This document shows, piece by piece, positions 1-6,434 of a DNA stretch of 13,537 nucleotides. The stretch is from Acidobacteriota bacterium. Its GTDB lineage: Bacteria > Acidobacteriota > Terriglobia > Terriglobales > Acidobacteriaceae. Under the pieces are notes generated by a model, which saw only the letters and a list, made by a program, of their open reading frames with translations, did no database searches and was not told the DNA's origin. The translations under genes were made by a program, and so were the position numbers. Every line of letters starts with the position of its first letter. Position 1 is the first letter of the stretch. The stretch lies in NCBI GenBank assembly GCA_003224835.1, contig QHZX01000327.1, positions 1 to 13,537 on the forward strand, read 5' to 3'.

Positions 1-978
1 GAATTTCAAACCATGATCTGCGAATTGACCGGCATGGAAGTGGCCAATGCCTCCATGTATGACGGTTCGACCGCAGCCGCCGAAGCAGTAATGATGGCCG
101 TCCGCCTCACCGGACGCCGCTCGGTAGTCGTGGCGCGCAGCGTTCACCCAGAATATCGTGAAGTCCTCGCAACCTACGCATTCCATCAGGGCATGCCGCT
201 TGCGACTTTGCCGTTCGCTGACTCCGGACGACTCGACGCAGCCGCGGTAGAAAAAGCAATTACTCCAGATACCGCGTGTGTTCTGGTACAGTCACCGAAT
301 TTCTTCGGGACCATTGAACACATCGAGGCACTGGCAGAAGTCGCGCACCGCAAAGGCGCGATGCTTGTGGTCTCCATCGCCGAGGCTGTTTCGCTCGGGA
401 TTGTCGAGCCGCCGCGTTCCGCAGACATCATCGCCATGGAAGCACAGTCGTTCGGTGTGCCGCTCACTTTTGGCGGCCCATATTGCGGCGTTATCGCCAC
501 ACGTGAAGCCTACGTGCGGCAGATGCCGGGACGTCTCGTTGGCCAAACCATCGACCGAAACGGCAAGCGCGGTTTTGTACTCACGCTTGCCACCCGCGAG
601 CAGCACATTCGTCGCGAAAAGGCGACGTCGAACATCTGCACCAATCAGGCGCTCGTCGCATTAATGGCGAATATCTTCATGACCATCTACGGCAAGGTCG
701 GCCTGAAGGAACTTGCGCGTCAGAATCTGGCAAAGACTGCTTATGCCGCGCAGCAGTTTGGAAAACACGCAAACGTGTTGTTCGACGGCGCACCCCGATT
801 CAACGAATTCGTCGTCCGGACCAGCGAAGATCCACACGCCATCAACTCGCGGCTGCTCGGCCACAAAATTGTGGGCGGGTTTCCGCTCAAGAAACCGGTG
901 CCACCGATGAAGCCAGCATGGAAGAGGTGGCCAAGTAATGTCAAAGCACATGACCCGCAAGGCCACACGCCATGTTAA
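1..978 (+). CDS. gcvPA: Glycine dehydrogenase (decarboxylating) subunit 1, partial 5' end and broken C-terminus
   Basis: This is the alpha half of the split P-protein of the cytoplasmic glycine cleavage system, which decarboxylates glycine with PLP and passes the aminomethyl group to lipoyl-GcvH. The frame is open from base 1, so roughly the first quarter of the usual ~450-residue protein lies outside the window; the first Met at 13 is internal. Family landmarks are ICELTGMEVANASMYDGST (from residue 6 of the visible frame), SFGVPLTFGGPYCG, and REQHIRREKATSNICTNQA. After GGFPLKK (ending 894) the frame loses similarity and runs on to a stop at 978. In another frame, positions 897-938 read GATDEASMEEVAK-stop, which looks like the true C-terminus, with its TAA overlapping the gcvPB ATG. 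About a dozen residues normally found between these pieces seem absent. The identity is firm; whether the break is real is not. Confidence 0.9.
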   Translation, partial: EFQTMICELTGMEVANASMYDGSTAAAEAVMMAVRLTGRRSVVVARSVHPEYREVLATYAFHQGMPLATLPFADSGRLDAAAVEKAITPDTACVLVQSPNFFGTIEHIEALAEVAHRKGAMLVVSIAEAVSLGIVEPPRSADIIAMEAQSFGVPLTFGGPYCGVIATREAYVRQMPGRLVGQTIDRNGKRGFVLTLATREQHIRREKATSNICTNQALVALMANIFMTIYGKVGLKELARQNLAKTAYAAQQFGKHANVLFDGAPRFNEFVVRTSEDPHAINSRLLGHKIVGGFPLKKPVPPMKPAWKRWPSNVKAHDPQGHTPC

Positions 979-2446
979 TCAGAACGAAGGCCTCATTTTC
1001 GAAAAGTCATCGCCTGGGAAAGCGGCCTGGAAGCTTCCGCCCCTCGATGTGCCGGACGTCGACGTCTCGAAACTTCTGGGCAAATCCGAACGTAAAAATC
1101 TTGGCAGTATGCCCGAAGTGAGCGAGATCGAAATCATCCGCCATTTCACGCGGCTTTCAACCTGGAACTACGCCATCGATCTCGGCATGTATCCGCTCGG
1201 CTCCTGCACCATGAAGTACAACCCGCGTGTGAACGAAGTGGTATCTCGGCTCGATGGCATTGCCAATGGCCATCCTTATCAGCCGGAGAAGATTTCGCAA
1301 GGCGCTCTCCGGATCATCAAGACGCTCAGCGATTGTCTGACCGAAATCACCGGCATGGATGCGATCACCCTGCAACCCGCCGCCGGCGCTCACGGCGAAT
1401 TGACGGGCCTGTTGCTGGTTCGCGCCCATCACGATTCCAAAGGCAAGCCTCGCAAAAAAGTTCTAATTCCGGACTCCGCCCACGGCACCAATCCCGCGAC
1501 CGCGGCCATGGTCGGTTACGCCATCGAGAATTTGAAGTCAAATTCCAGCGGCATCGTCGATACCAGCATGCTGGAAGCGCAAATGAATGAGGATGTCGCT
1601 GCTCTGATGCTCACCAATCCCAATACACTGGGCGTCTTTGAGCAGGAGATCCACAAAATCGCCGACATTATGCATGCCAAAGGCGGCCTCGTCTACATGG
1701 ACGGCGCCAACATGAACGCTCTGGTGGGCAAAGTTCGCCCCGGAGATTTTGGTGTCGATCTCATGCACCTGAATCTGCACAAAACTTTTTCAACTCCGCA
1801 CGGTGGCGGAGGTCCCGGCTCAGGACCGGTTGCAATCAATAAATTTCTAGAACCATTTCTTCCCAGGCCTGTTCTGATTTCAAAACCAGACGGAACTCTG
1901 GGCTTCGATTACGACCGCCCGCAATCGATTGGCCGCGTCCGCTCTTTCTATGGAAATTTTGGAATGTTTGTGCGCGCTCTCGCTTATATTCTCGCGAACG
2001 GCCCTGACGGCCTGCGCCAAACGACGGAAGACGCGGTGCTCAACGCCAATTACATTCGCAAGGGTCTCGAAGGAATTTACGATCTCCCGTACCAAAGCCC
2101 AAGCATGCACGAAGTCGTTTTCAGTGACAAGCTGCAGGCCAAAAAAGGCGCGCGTACCATGGATCTCGCCAAGCGCCTCATCGATTACGGCTTCCATCCT
2201 TACACGACGGCGTTTCCGCTGATCGTGCCCGGCGCAATGATGATCGAGCCAACGGAAAGCGAATCCAAAGAAGAGCTGGACCTCTTCATCGAAGCGATGC
2301 AATCAATCGCGCAGGAGGTCGAAGAAGACGCCGAAGTTGTCCGTACCGCGCCGCACTCAACCCGCGTGTCGCGTCTCGATGAAACTGCCGCCGCGCGCAA
2401 GCCCATACTGCGCTGGAAGCCAGAATTCGAAACGCCCAAGCCCTAG
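938..2446 (+). CDS. gcvPB: Glycine dehydrogenase (decarboxylating) subunit 2
   Basis: This is the beta half of the two-subunit P-protein, pairing with GcvPA to form the PLP-dependent glycine decarboxylase of the glycine cleavage system. The protein has 502 residues, normal for the family, and appears intact. Visible signatures are MYPLGSCTMKYNPR near the N-terminus, LQPAAGAHGELTG, PDSAHGTNPATAAM, and the PLP-binding loop LNLHKTFSTPHGGGGPGSG, in which Lys282 is the expected Schiff-base lysine. RVRSFYGNFG and the PTESESKEELD segment near the C-terminus also match. The start at 938 overlaps the apparent native gcvPA stop (TAATG), and a GAGGTGG-like ribosome site lies about 8 bases upstream inside gcvPA, so coupled translation is likely. 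Met5 is a possible alternative start. No obvious terminator follows; the gene converges on a minus-strand gene with 32 bases between them. Confidence 0.97.
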   Translation: MSKHMTRKATRHVNQNEGLIFEKSSPGKAAWKLPPLDVPDVDVSKLLGKSERKNLGSMPEVSEIEIIRHFTRLSTWNYAIDLGMYPLGSCTMKYNPRVNEVVSRLDGIANGHPYQPEKISQGALRIIKTLSDCLTEITGMDAITLQPAAGAHGELTGLLLVRAHHDSKGKPRKKVLIPDSAHGTNPATAAMVGYAIENLKSNSSGIVDTSMLEAQMNEDVAALMLTNPNTLGVFEQEIHKIADIMHAKGGLVYMDGANMNALVGKVRPGDFGVDLMHLNLHKTFSTPHGGGGPGSGPVAINKFLEPFLPRPVLISKPDGTLGFDYDRPQSIGRVRSFYGNFGMFVRALAYILANGPDGLRQTTEDAVLNANYIRKGLEGIYDLPYQSPSMHEVVFSDKLQAKKGARTMDLAKRLIDYGFHPYTTAFPLIVPGAMMIEPTESESKEELDLFIEAMQSIAQEVEEDAEVVRTAPHSTRVSRLDETAAARKPILRWKPEFETPKP

Positions 2447-2478
2447 ATCTGAACTAAATTCCGCGTTCTGCAGTCAAA

Positions 2479-2643
2479 TCAGGCGCTCTTCTTGGAAGTC
2501 ACCGCGTAGAAAGCAGCGGCTTCTTGCTGCACGTTCTTTCCACCGCAATGCGGGCATCTTACTTGTCCGTCGTGTTGCCTCAAGGTGAGGGTTTGTTCGA
2601 AAGTTTTATGGCAGTCGCTACATACATAATCGTACACGGGCAT
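2479..2643 (-). CDS. FmdB/putative regulatory-type small zinc ribbon protein
   Basis: This is a 54-residue protein starting MPVYDYVCSDCHKTFE, the hallmark of the FmdB-type zinc ribbon family (first described beside a formamidase gene). Two CxxC knuckles are visible, Cys8/Cys11 and Cys30/Cys33 (CPHCGG), which should bind one zinc ion. The C-terminal tail (QQEAAAFYAVTSKKSA) is short and polar. The start at 2643 was chosen over an upstream in-frame ATG at 2694 because a strong ribosome site, GGGAGGTG, sits 6 bases before it and because family members begin with MP(I/T/V)Y(D/E)Y. It is the last gene of the minus-strand group, 64 bases after the DUF2911 gene. The molecular function of the family is poorly defined; a regulatory or metal-related role is usual speculation. 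Family assignment is confident; role unknown. Confidence 0.87.
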   Translation of the reverse strand: MPVYDYVCSDCHKTFEQTLTLRQHDGQVRCPHCGGKNVQQEAAAFYAVTSKKSA

Positions 2644-2707
2644 GGGACACCTCCCGGTTGAAGTCAGGAGAATTCTAGTCCTGGCCCGTGGCATCCAGAG
2701 CTGTGGA

Positions 2708-3244
2708 TTACTTCTTTTCAGAAAACTGGACCGAAGCCTCTGTTTTTTCCCAGCTTAGTTTCATGGAACAAGTGCTGCCGCCCTGGTCGAAGCTGATAGT
2801 GAAATTCTCAACCGGGCCGGATGTCTGCGAAGCCGACATGGGAACACGAGCTACTTCTTCGGATTCATATTTATAAGGAATCCCCCACTCACCCGTGTGC
2901 TTGCTAACGATGAGCGTCCATTTATTCTGCTCGGGAAGCGTAAAGATTGTGTAGTTCCCGGCCGGAATGTCTCTACCCTCAGAGGTGAGAGCGGCCGTTG
3001 TCACAAACGTCGTCGCTTCGTTCGCGCCGGTCCGCCAAACTTGACCATAAGGCACCAGTTCACCAAAAATCTTGCGGCCCTTCATGCGTGGGCTGGAATA
3101 GTCGACTGCAATGGTTTTGCCATCCGAGAATTTGCATTGCGCCTGCGCGGGCGGGCTGGGACGCTTGCTTTTGTCCTGCTGTGCGGATGACACCACGCAC
3201 AGAGTGAGGGCGAACAGAATGACGACTGCACTTTTCTTCATCAT
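2708..3244 (-). CDS. Secreted DUF2911 family protein
   Basis: This is a 178-residue protein with an N-terminal signal peptide: two Lys, then a hydrophobic stretch (about residues 5-18) and a likely cleavage after SSA near residue 21. The mature part carries the DUF2911 pattern: a YSSPRMKGRKIFG segment, then VPYGQVWRTGANEATTF, an IPAGNYTIFTLP strand, WTLIVSK, and a C-terminal FTISFDQ region that looks like a beta-rich lipocalin/transthyretin-like fold. The family is common in Bacteroidetes and Acidobacteria and has no established biochemical function. Export to the periplasm or surface is predicted. Two consecutive ATGs (3244 and 3241) both lie an acceptable distance from an AAGGAG ribosome site, so the start is ambiguous by one codon. 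It lies 162 bases downstream of uppP, with possible regulatory palindromes in the gap. Confidence 0.86.
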   Translation of the reverse strand: MMKKSAVVILFALTLCVVSSAQQDKSKRPSPPAQAQCKFSDGKTIAVDYSSPRMKGRKIFGELVPYGQVWRTGANEATTFVTTAALTSEGRDIPAGNYTIFTLPEQNKWTLIVSKHTGEWGIPYKYESEEVARVPMSASQTSGPVENFTISFDQGGSTCSMKLSWEKTEASVQFSEKK

Positions 3245-3295
3245 GAGGTCTCCTTAACAAGCACTCGCGATTTGAAACAGAATTCGATTTTAACT

Positions 3296-3313
3296 CCGGA
3301 CATCCGGTGCACC
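3296..3313. promoter_or_regulatory. Overlapping palindromes upstream of the DUF2911 gene
   Basis: CCGGA-CA-TCCGG (3296-3307) is an inverted repeat with a 2-base spacer, and GGTGCACC (3306-3313) is a perfect 8-base palindrome overlapping it. On the minus strand they sit just upstream of a TAAAAT box (3292-3287) that is a plausible -10 for the DUF2911 gene, so they lie where an operator might be. No matching -35 is seen. Confidence 0.3.
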
Positions 3314-3323
3314 GCTTAGACTA

Positions 3324-3367
3324 TCCCCGGCGGGGAAGGTTAGCAATTCGGGAGCGCGATTACTCCC
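3324..3367 (-). terminator. Two short GC-rich hairpins between uppP and the DUF2911 gene
   Basis: Downstream of uppP on the minus strand are GGGAG (3350-3354) pairing with CTCCC (3363-3367) over an 8-base loop, and TCCCC (3324-3328) pairing with GGGGA (3332-3336) over a 3-base loop. Neither is followed by a T-run, so termination is uncertain; they may mark a transcript end or processing site. Confidence 0.25.
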
Positions 3368-3406
3368 CTGTGGCTTTTCCTGTGTGCTCTGTGGTGAAGA
3401 TTTACC

Positions 3407-4294
3407 TTAGGTCAGCCGCGCAGCATAAATCAGCACCAGAGAGCCCACGAGGATTCGATACGCCGCAAATGGCGCGAATCCTCGTTTGCGCACCCATGCC
3501 ATGAACCATGCCACCGCGGCGTAAGCCACCACGAACGAAACTACGAACCCAACTGCCAGCACGAACCATCCGTGCGCATCGATTTGAGAGACACCAATTG
3601 GATTGGTTCCCTTGCCGCGAAGGGACTTAAGCAGGTCATAGCAAGTTGCCACTACCATGGTCGGAATCGAAAGAAAAAACGAGAACTCTAATGCCGACGC
3701 TCGCGACATTCCGGCGATCTGTCCCGCCGCAATGGTCGACATCGACCGCGACGTTCCGGGGAATACTGCCGAAAGAATCTGACACGCGCCGATCCAGATT
3801 GCCTGGCCCAGACCCATCGCCTCCATCTTCCAGTTATGAATGCGGCTGGGCACATCTGGCCCAAGCTTTTCTGCGGGCGCATTAATCGCGTCAACGATCC
3901 ACATCACAATTCCGCCCACCAGCAGGGAAGCGCCCATGATGTGCAGGCTCTCGAGATGTTTACCGATCACTTTGGTCAGCAAAAACGCAGGAATCGCGGT
4001 GACAACGAACGCCACCACTGTCAGCCCAAGCGGATGGGTCAGCGCGTTGCGGTCTCCATTTTCTCCACGGGGAAATGTGCTCAGGAACTTCGCTATGCGC
4101 AAGCGAAAATAAATTGGTAGGCACAAAATGGCACCGAGTTGAATCACGATGGTGTACATCTTCCAGTAGCCATCACTCAAACTAATGTGAAGCAGAGACT
4201 CGGCGATTCTCAAATGGGCCGTGGAGCTAACCGGCAGGAACTCCGTAAGCCCTTCAATAATTCCCAGCACAACCGAAAGCAAGTAGTCGTTCAA
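3407..4294 (-). CDS. uppP: Undecaprenyl-diphosphatase (UppP/BacA)
   Basis: This integral membrane phosphatase converts undecaprenyl pyrophosphate to undecaprenyl phosphate, recycling the lipid carrier for peptidoglycan and other surface polymers; overexpression classically gives bacitracin resistance. The 295-residue protein has the two signature regions: the N-terminal ExxxE motif with following Ser/His (Glu14, Glu18, PVSSTAHL at 21-28) and the PGTSRS motif at 179-184, with Arg183 the expected catalytic arginine. About eight hydrophobic segments are evident. The start is a TTG at 4294: it gives the family-typical N-terminus a few residues before the first helix, and GGAGG lies just upstream on the minus strand; no in-frame ATG sits nearby. 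It probably follows xdhC at a distance of 125 bases. A linker with PRGEN at about 75-79 is charged and likely a loop. Confidence 0.95.
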   Translation of the reverse strand: MNDYLLSVVLGIIEGLTEFLPVSSTAHLRIAESLLHISLSDGYWKMYTIVIQLGAILCLPIYFRLRIAKFLSTFPRGENGDRNALTHPLGLTVVAFVVTAIPAFLLTKVIGKHLESLHIMGASLLVGGIVMWIVDAINAPAEKLGPDVPSRIHNWKMEAMGLGQAIWIGACQILSAVFPGTSRSMSTIAAGQIAGMSRASALEFSFFLSIPTMVVATCYDLLKSLRGKGTNPIGVSQIDAHGWFVLAVGFVVSFVVAYAAVAWFMAWVRKRGFAPFAAYRILVGSLVLIYAARLT

Positions 4295-4419
4295 AGACCC
4301 TCCGCGCGGCAGCGCAACAAGAAACTGACGACCTATGAAAATACTAAAGCAGAGAAGGGGACGACAGAATCAACAGGCAGGGACAAGTACTTGCGTGGTC
4401 AACAGGGACGCGGGCTGAT

Positions 4420-5277
4420 TTAGATCTTTTCTTCTTCCGATTCTTCTTTGGTTGGGTTTGCAACAATCTTGCGCGATTGAAACCAACTCATATGCGGTAA
4501 CGGCCGCTCGACTCGTCGTCTGACCGCGATTAATTCTGCCGTGATTGCGATTGCGATTTCCTCCGGTGTGATCGCGCCTATGTCGAACCCAACCGGTGCA
4601 TGAACACGCTCAAACAGCTTTTCCGAAATTCCTTCCTTCACCAATTCCCGAAAGATAGTGATGGTCTTTCGCTTCGATCCAATCATTCCGATGTAGCGGG
4701 CCTGAGTCTGCACCGCCCACCGCAGCACGCGCATATCGTCGTGGTGCCCACGCGTCACGATCACAATATAGGAGGTCTCATTGGGAGTGATCTGCGCCAT
4801 TGCGCGGTCAAAGTCTTCGGCGATCACTTCTTTCGCTTCCGGGAAACGCTCGCGATTCGCGTAGCTCGCACGGTCGTCAACTACGTTTATGTCGAAGCCA
4901 GCATTCTTCGCGGTTCGATAAAGGCTGAGCGCTACGTGGCCTGCGCCGAAAACATAAAGTGAAGCTGGCGGAAGTACGGGCTCAATGAAAATGTCTAGCG
5001 TCCCGCCGCAGACAAGGCCGGTGTCATACTTCGGGTTCTGGTTCAAATTAAAAGTCAGCGTCCGGGGCTTCTCGCTCTCCATCACCTCGCGCGCCGCTTG
5101 CCAGACTTCTGCCTCCACGCAACCGCCGCCGATCGTGCCGAAGATTGACCCATCGTCCCGAATCAGCATCTTCGCCGTTTCAAACGAGGGAATCGATCCG
5201 CGCACGTTCACAATAGTCGCGACGGCGCCTCGCCGCCCGGCCTGCCGCAGTTGAACGATTTCCTCGTAAATATCCAT
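4420..5277 (-). CDS. XdhC/CoxI family protein (molybdoenzyme maturation factor)
   Basis: XdhC proteins bind molybdenum cofactor, promote its sulfuration and insert it into xanthine dehydrogenase-type enzymes in the cytoplasm. The 285-residue product has both family domains: an N-terminal XdhC_CoxI region with FGTIGGGCVEAEV (46-58, Cys53) and GLVCGGTLDIFIEP (87-100), and a C-terminal Rossmann-like region with FGAGHVA (110-116), VVDDR (132-136), TRGHHDD (175-181), GMIGSKRK (197-204) and the TPEEIAIAITAELIA helix (238-251). The last 20 residues are acidic and probably disordered. No xanthine dehydrogenase, CO dehydrogenase or cofactor genes are visible around it, so its client is unknown. The ATG at 5277 gives the typical MDIYEEI start but has no Shine-Dalgarno; a good promoter placed right up against the start suggests a leaderless message. 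Confidence 0.93.
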   Translation of the reverse strand: MDIYEEIVQLRQAGRRGAVATIVNVRGSIPSFETAKMLIRDDGSIFGTIGGGCVEAEVWQAAREVMESEKPRTLTFNLNQNPKYDTGLVCGGTLDIFIEPVLPPASLYVFGAGHVALSLYRTAKNAGFDINVVDDRASYANRERFPEAKEVIAEDFDRAMAQITPNETSYIVIVTRGHHDDMRVLRWAVQTQARYIGMIGSKRKTITIFRELVKEGISEKLFERVHAPVGFDIGAITPEEIAIAITAELIAVRRRVERPLPHMSWFQSRKIVANPTKEESEEEKI

Positions 5278-5285
5278 TTGATGAA

Positions 5286-5314
5286 ATTATTTGGCTGCAG
5301 GAGCAAGAAGTCAA
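5286..5314 (-). promoter_or_regulatory. Predicted sigma70-type promoter of xdhC
   Basis: Read on the minus strand there is TTGACT (5314-5309), a spacer of exactly 17 bases, and AATAAT (5291-5286), each 5 of 6 to consensus. The expected start of transcription, about 7-9 bases past the -10 box, falls at 5279-5277, that is at or within two bases of the xdhC ATG. This fits the lack of any ribosome-binding site there. Confidence 0.6.
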
Positions 5315-5375
5315 CCACGTCATGCTTACCCCTATGGCGGCGGCGACCAAAGAGCGATCCCCACAAACCTGCACT

Positions 5376-5402
5376 CTGACCGGCTATCAGGTTTTGTATA
5401 AT
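5376..5402 (+). promoter_or_regulatory. Candidate promoter of mtnP operon
   Basis: A perfect TATAAT lies at 5397-5402. The best -35 candidate is CTGACC at 5376-5381 (4 of 6, with a short 15-base spacer), so the -35 is weak. Transcription would begin near 5409 and give a leader of about 37 bases before the TTG start of mtnP. No other strong promoter is seen ahead of the long plus-strand run. Confidence 0.45.
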
Positions 5403-5445
5403 CACCGTTCGTCTTTTGCTCTTCAATTCCTACCCGAGAGGCAAT

Positions 5446-6306
5446 TTGTCGCAAGCAGAGATTGGAATTATCGGCGGCAGTGGTTTGTATTCCATGCCGG
5501 GGCTGACCGATATTAGCGAGACTACGCTGCAAAGCCCGTTCGGCTCGCCTTCTGACGCGTACGTTTTGGGAACGCTCGAAGGCCGAAAGGTAGCTTTCCT
5601 GGCCCGCCACGGACGCGGCCACAGGATTCTGCCTAGCGAACTAAACTTTCGAGCCAATATTCACGGTTTCAAGCAACTCGGCGCCGAACGAATTCTTTCC
5701 GTTTCGGCCGTCGGATCGCTGAAAGAAGAACACAAACCGCTGGAGTTTGTGATCCCCGATCAATTCCTGGATCGCACCCGCCATCGTGTCGACACGTTTT
5801 TCGGCGATGGCGTTGTGGCTCACATTGCGTTTGCCGATCCGGTGTGCCCGCAACTGTCAGAGGCAGTAGCAGTCGCGTGCAAGAAGGCAAAAGTAGTTGG
5901 TAAACGCGGAGGCACGTATCTCTGCATGGAGGGTCCTCAATTTTCGACTAAGGCCGAGTCGAATTTATACCGCTCGTGGGGCATGGACGTGATCGGCATG
6001 ACCAATCTGCAGGAAGCCAAACTAGCGCGGGAAGCTGAGATCTGTTACGTAACACTTGCCATGGTGACCGATTACGACTGCTGGCATCCACACCACGACT
6101 CGGTCACCATCGACCAGATTATCGCGGTCTTGACGAAGAATGCGGAAAACGCATGCAACGTCGTGCGTGAAGCTGTTGGAGCCATGCCGAAAGAGCGAAG
6201 CTGCAAATGTGGGTCGGCTTTGGCTCACGCCATCGTCACCGATCGCACAAAAATTCCACAGCCTACGCGCGAGAAATTGAAATTGATCCTGGGGAAATAC
6301 CTTTGA
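5446..6306 (+). CDS. mtnP: S-methyl-5'-thioadenosine phosphorylase
   Basis: It cleaves 5'-methylthioadenosine (and probably 5'-deoxyadenosine) with phosphate into adenine and the ribose-1-phosphate, the first salvage step for by-products of S-adenosylmethionine use. The product is 286 residues, family length. Seen: IGIIGGSGLY at the N-terminus, the phosphate-binding RHGRGHRILPSELNFRAN, VSAVGSLKEE, MEGPQFSTKAES, GMTNLQEAKLAREAEICY, and the 6-aminopurine-selecting TDYDCWH; these together separate it from 6-oxopurine nucleoside phosphorylases. A C-x-C pair (Cys253, Cys255) sits near the C-terminus. I chose TTG at 5446, just ahead of SQAEIGIIGG and 4 bases after GAGAGG; an earlier TTG at 5416 would add ten unconserved residues. 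It begins the long plus-strand gene run and is followed after 128 bases by a PfkB kinase. Confidence 0.93.
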   Translation: MSQAEIGIIGGSGLYSMPGLTDISETTLQSPFGSPSDAYVLGTLEGRKVAFLARHGRGHRILPSELNFRANIHGFKQLGAERILSVSAVGSLKEEHKPLEFVIPDQFLDRTRHRVDTFFGDGVVAHIAFADPVCPQLSEAVAVACKKAKVVGKRGGTYLCMEGPQFSTKAESNLYRSWGMDVIGMTNLQEAKLAREAEICYVTLAMVTDYDCWHPHHDSVTIDQIIAVLTKNAENACNVVREAVGAMPKERSCKCGSALAHAIVTDRTKIPQPTREKLKLILGKYL

Positions 6307-6344
6307 CGTGTGCTGAGGTTGGATTTAGGGCTCAGCAGGACACG
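6307..6344 (+). terminator. Stem-loop directly after mtnP (attenuator or weak terminator)
   Basis: An interrupted hairpin starts at the base after the mtnP stop. The outer stem is CGTGT (6307-6311) with ACACG (6340-6344); the inner stem is GCTGAG (6312-6317) with CTCAGC (6331-6336); the loop is 13 bases, with a 3-base bulge (6337-6339) on the 3' side. No T-run follows, so it is not a classical intrinsic terminator. It could set relative mtnP/pfkB expression or stabilise a transcript end. Confidence 0.3.
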
Positions 6345-6434
6345 GCTTCAACGTGGCGATTAAGTTAATAAATCAGAGCAGCCGAGCGGCTTCGCGAAAC
6401 TGTTGAACACGAAATTCCGGACGATAGATAGAAA

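Noticed and set aside
1880..2302. 140-residue minus-strand open frame inside gcvPB
   Set aside because: It is the antisense shadow of a conserved gene; histidine/arginine-rich composition and no recognisable domain.
2644..2694. Upstream extension of the zinc ribbon protein to an ATG at 2694
   Set aside because: It would add 17 unconserved residues and ignore the strong GGGAGGTG site placed right before 2643.
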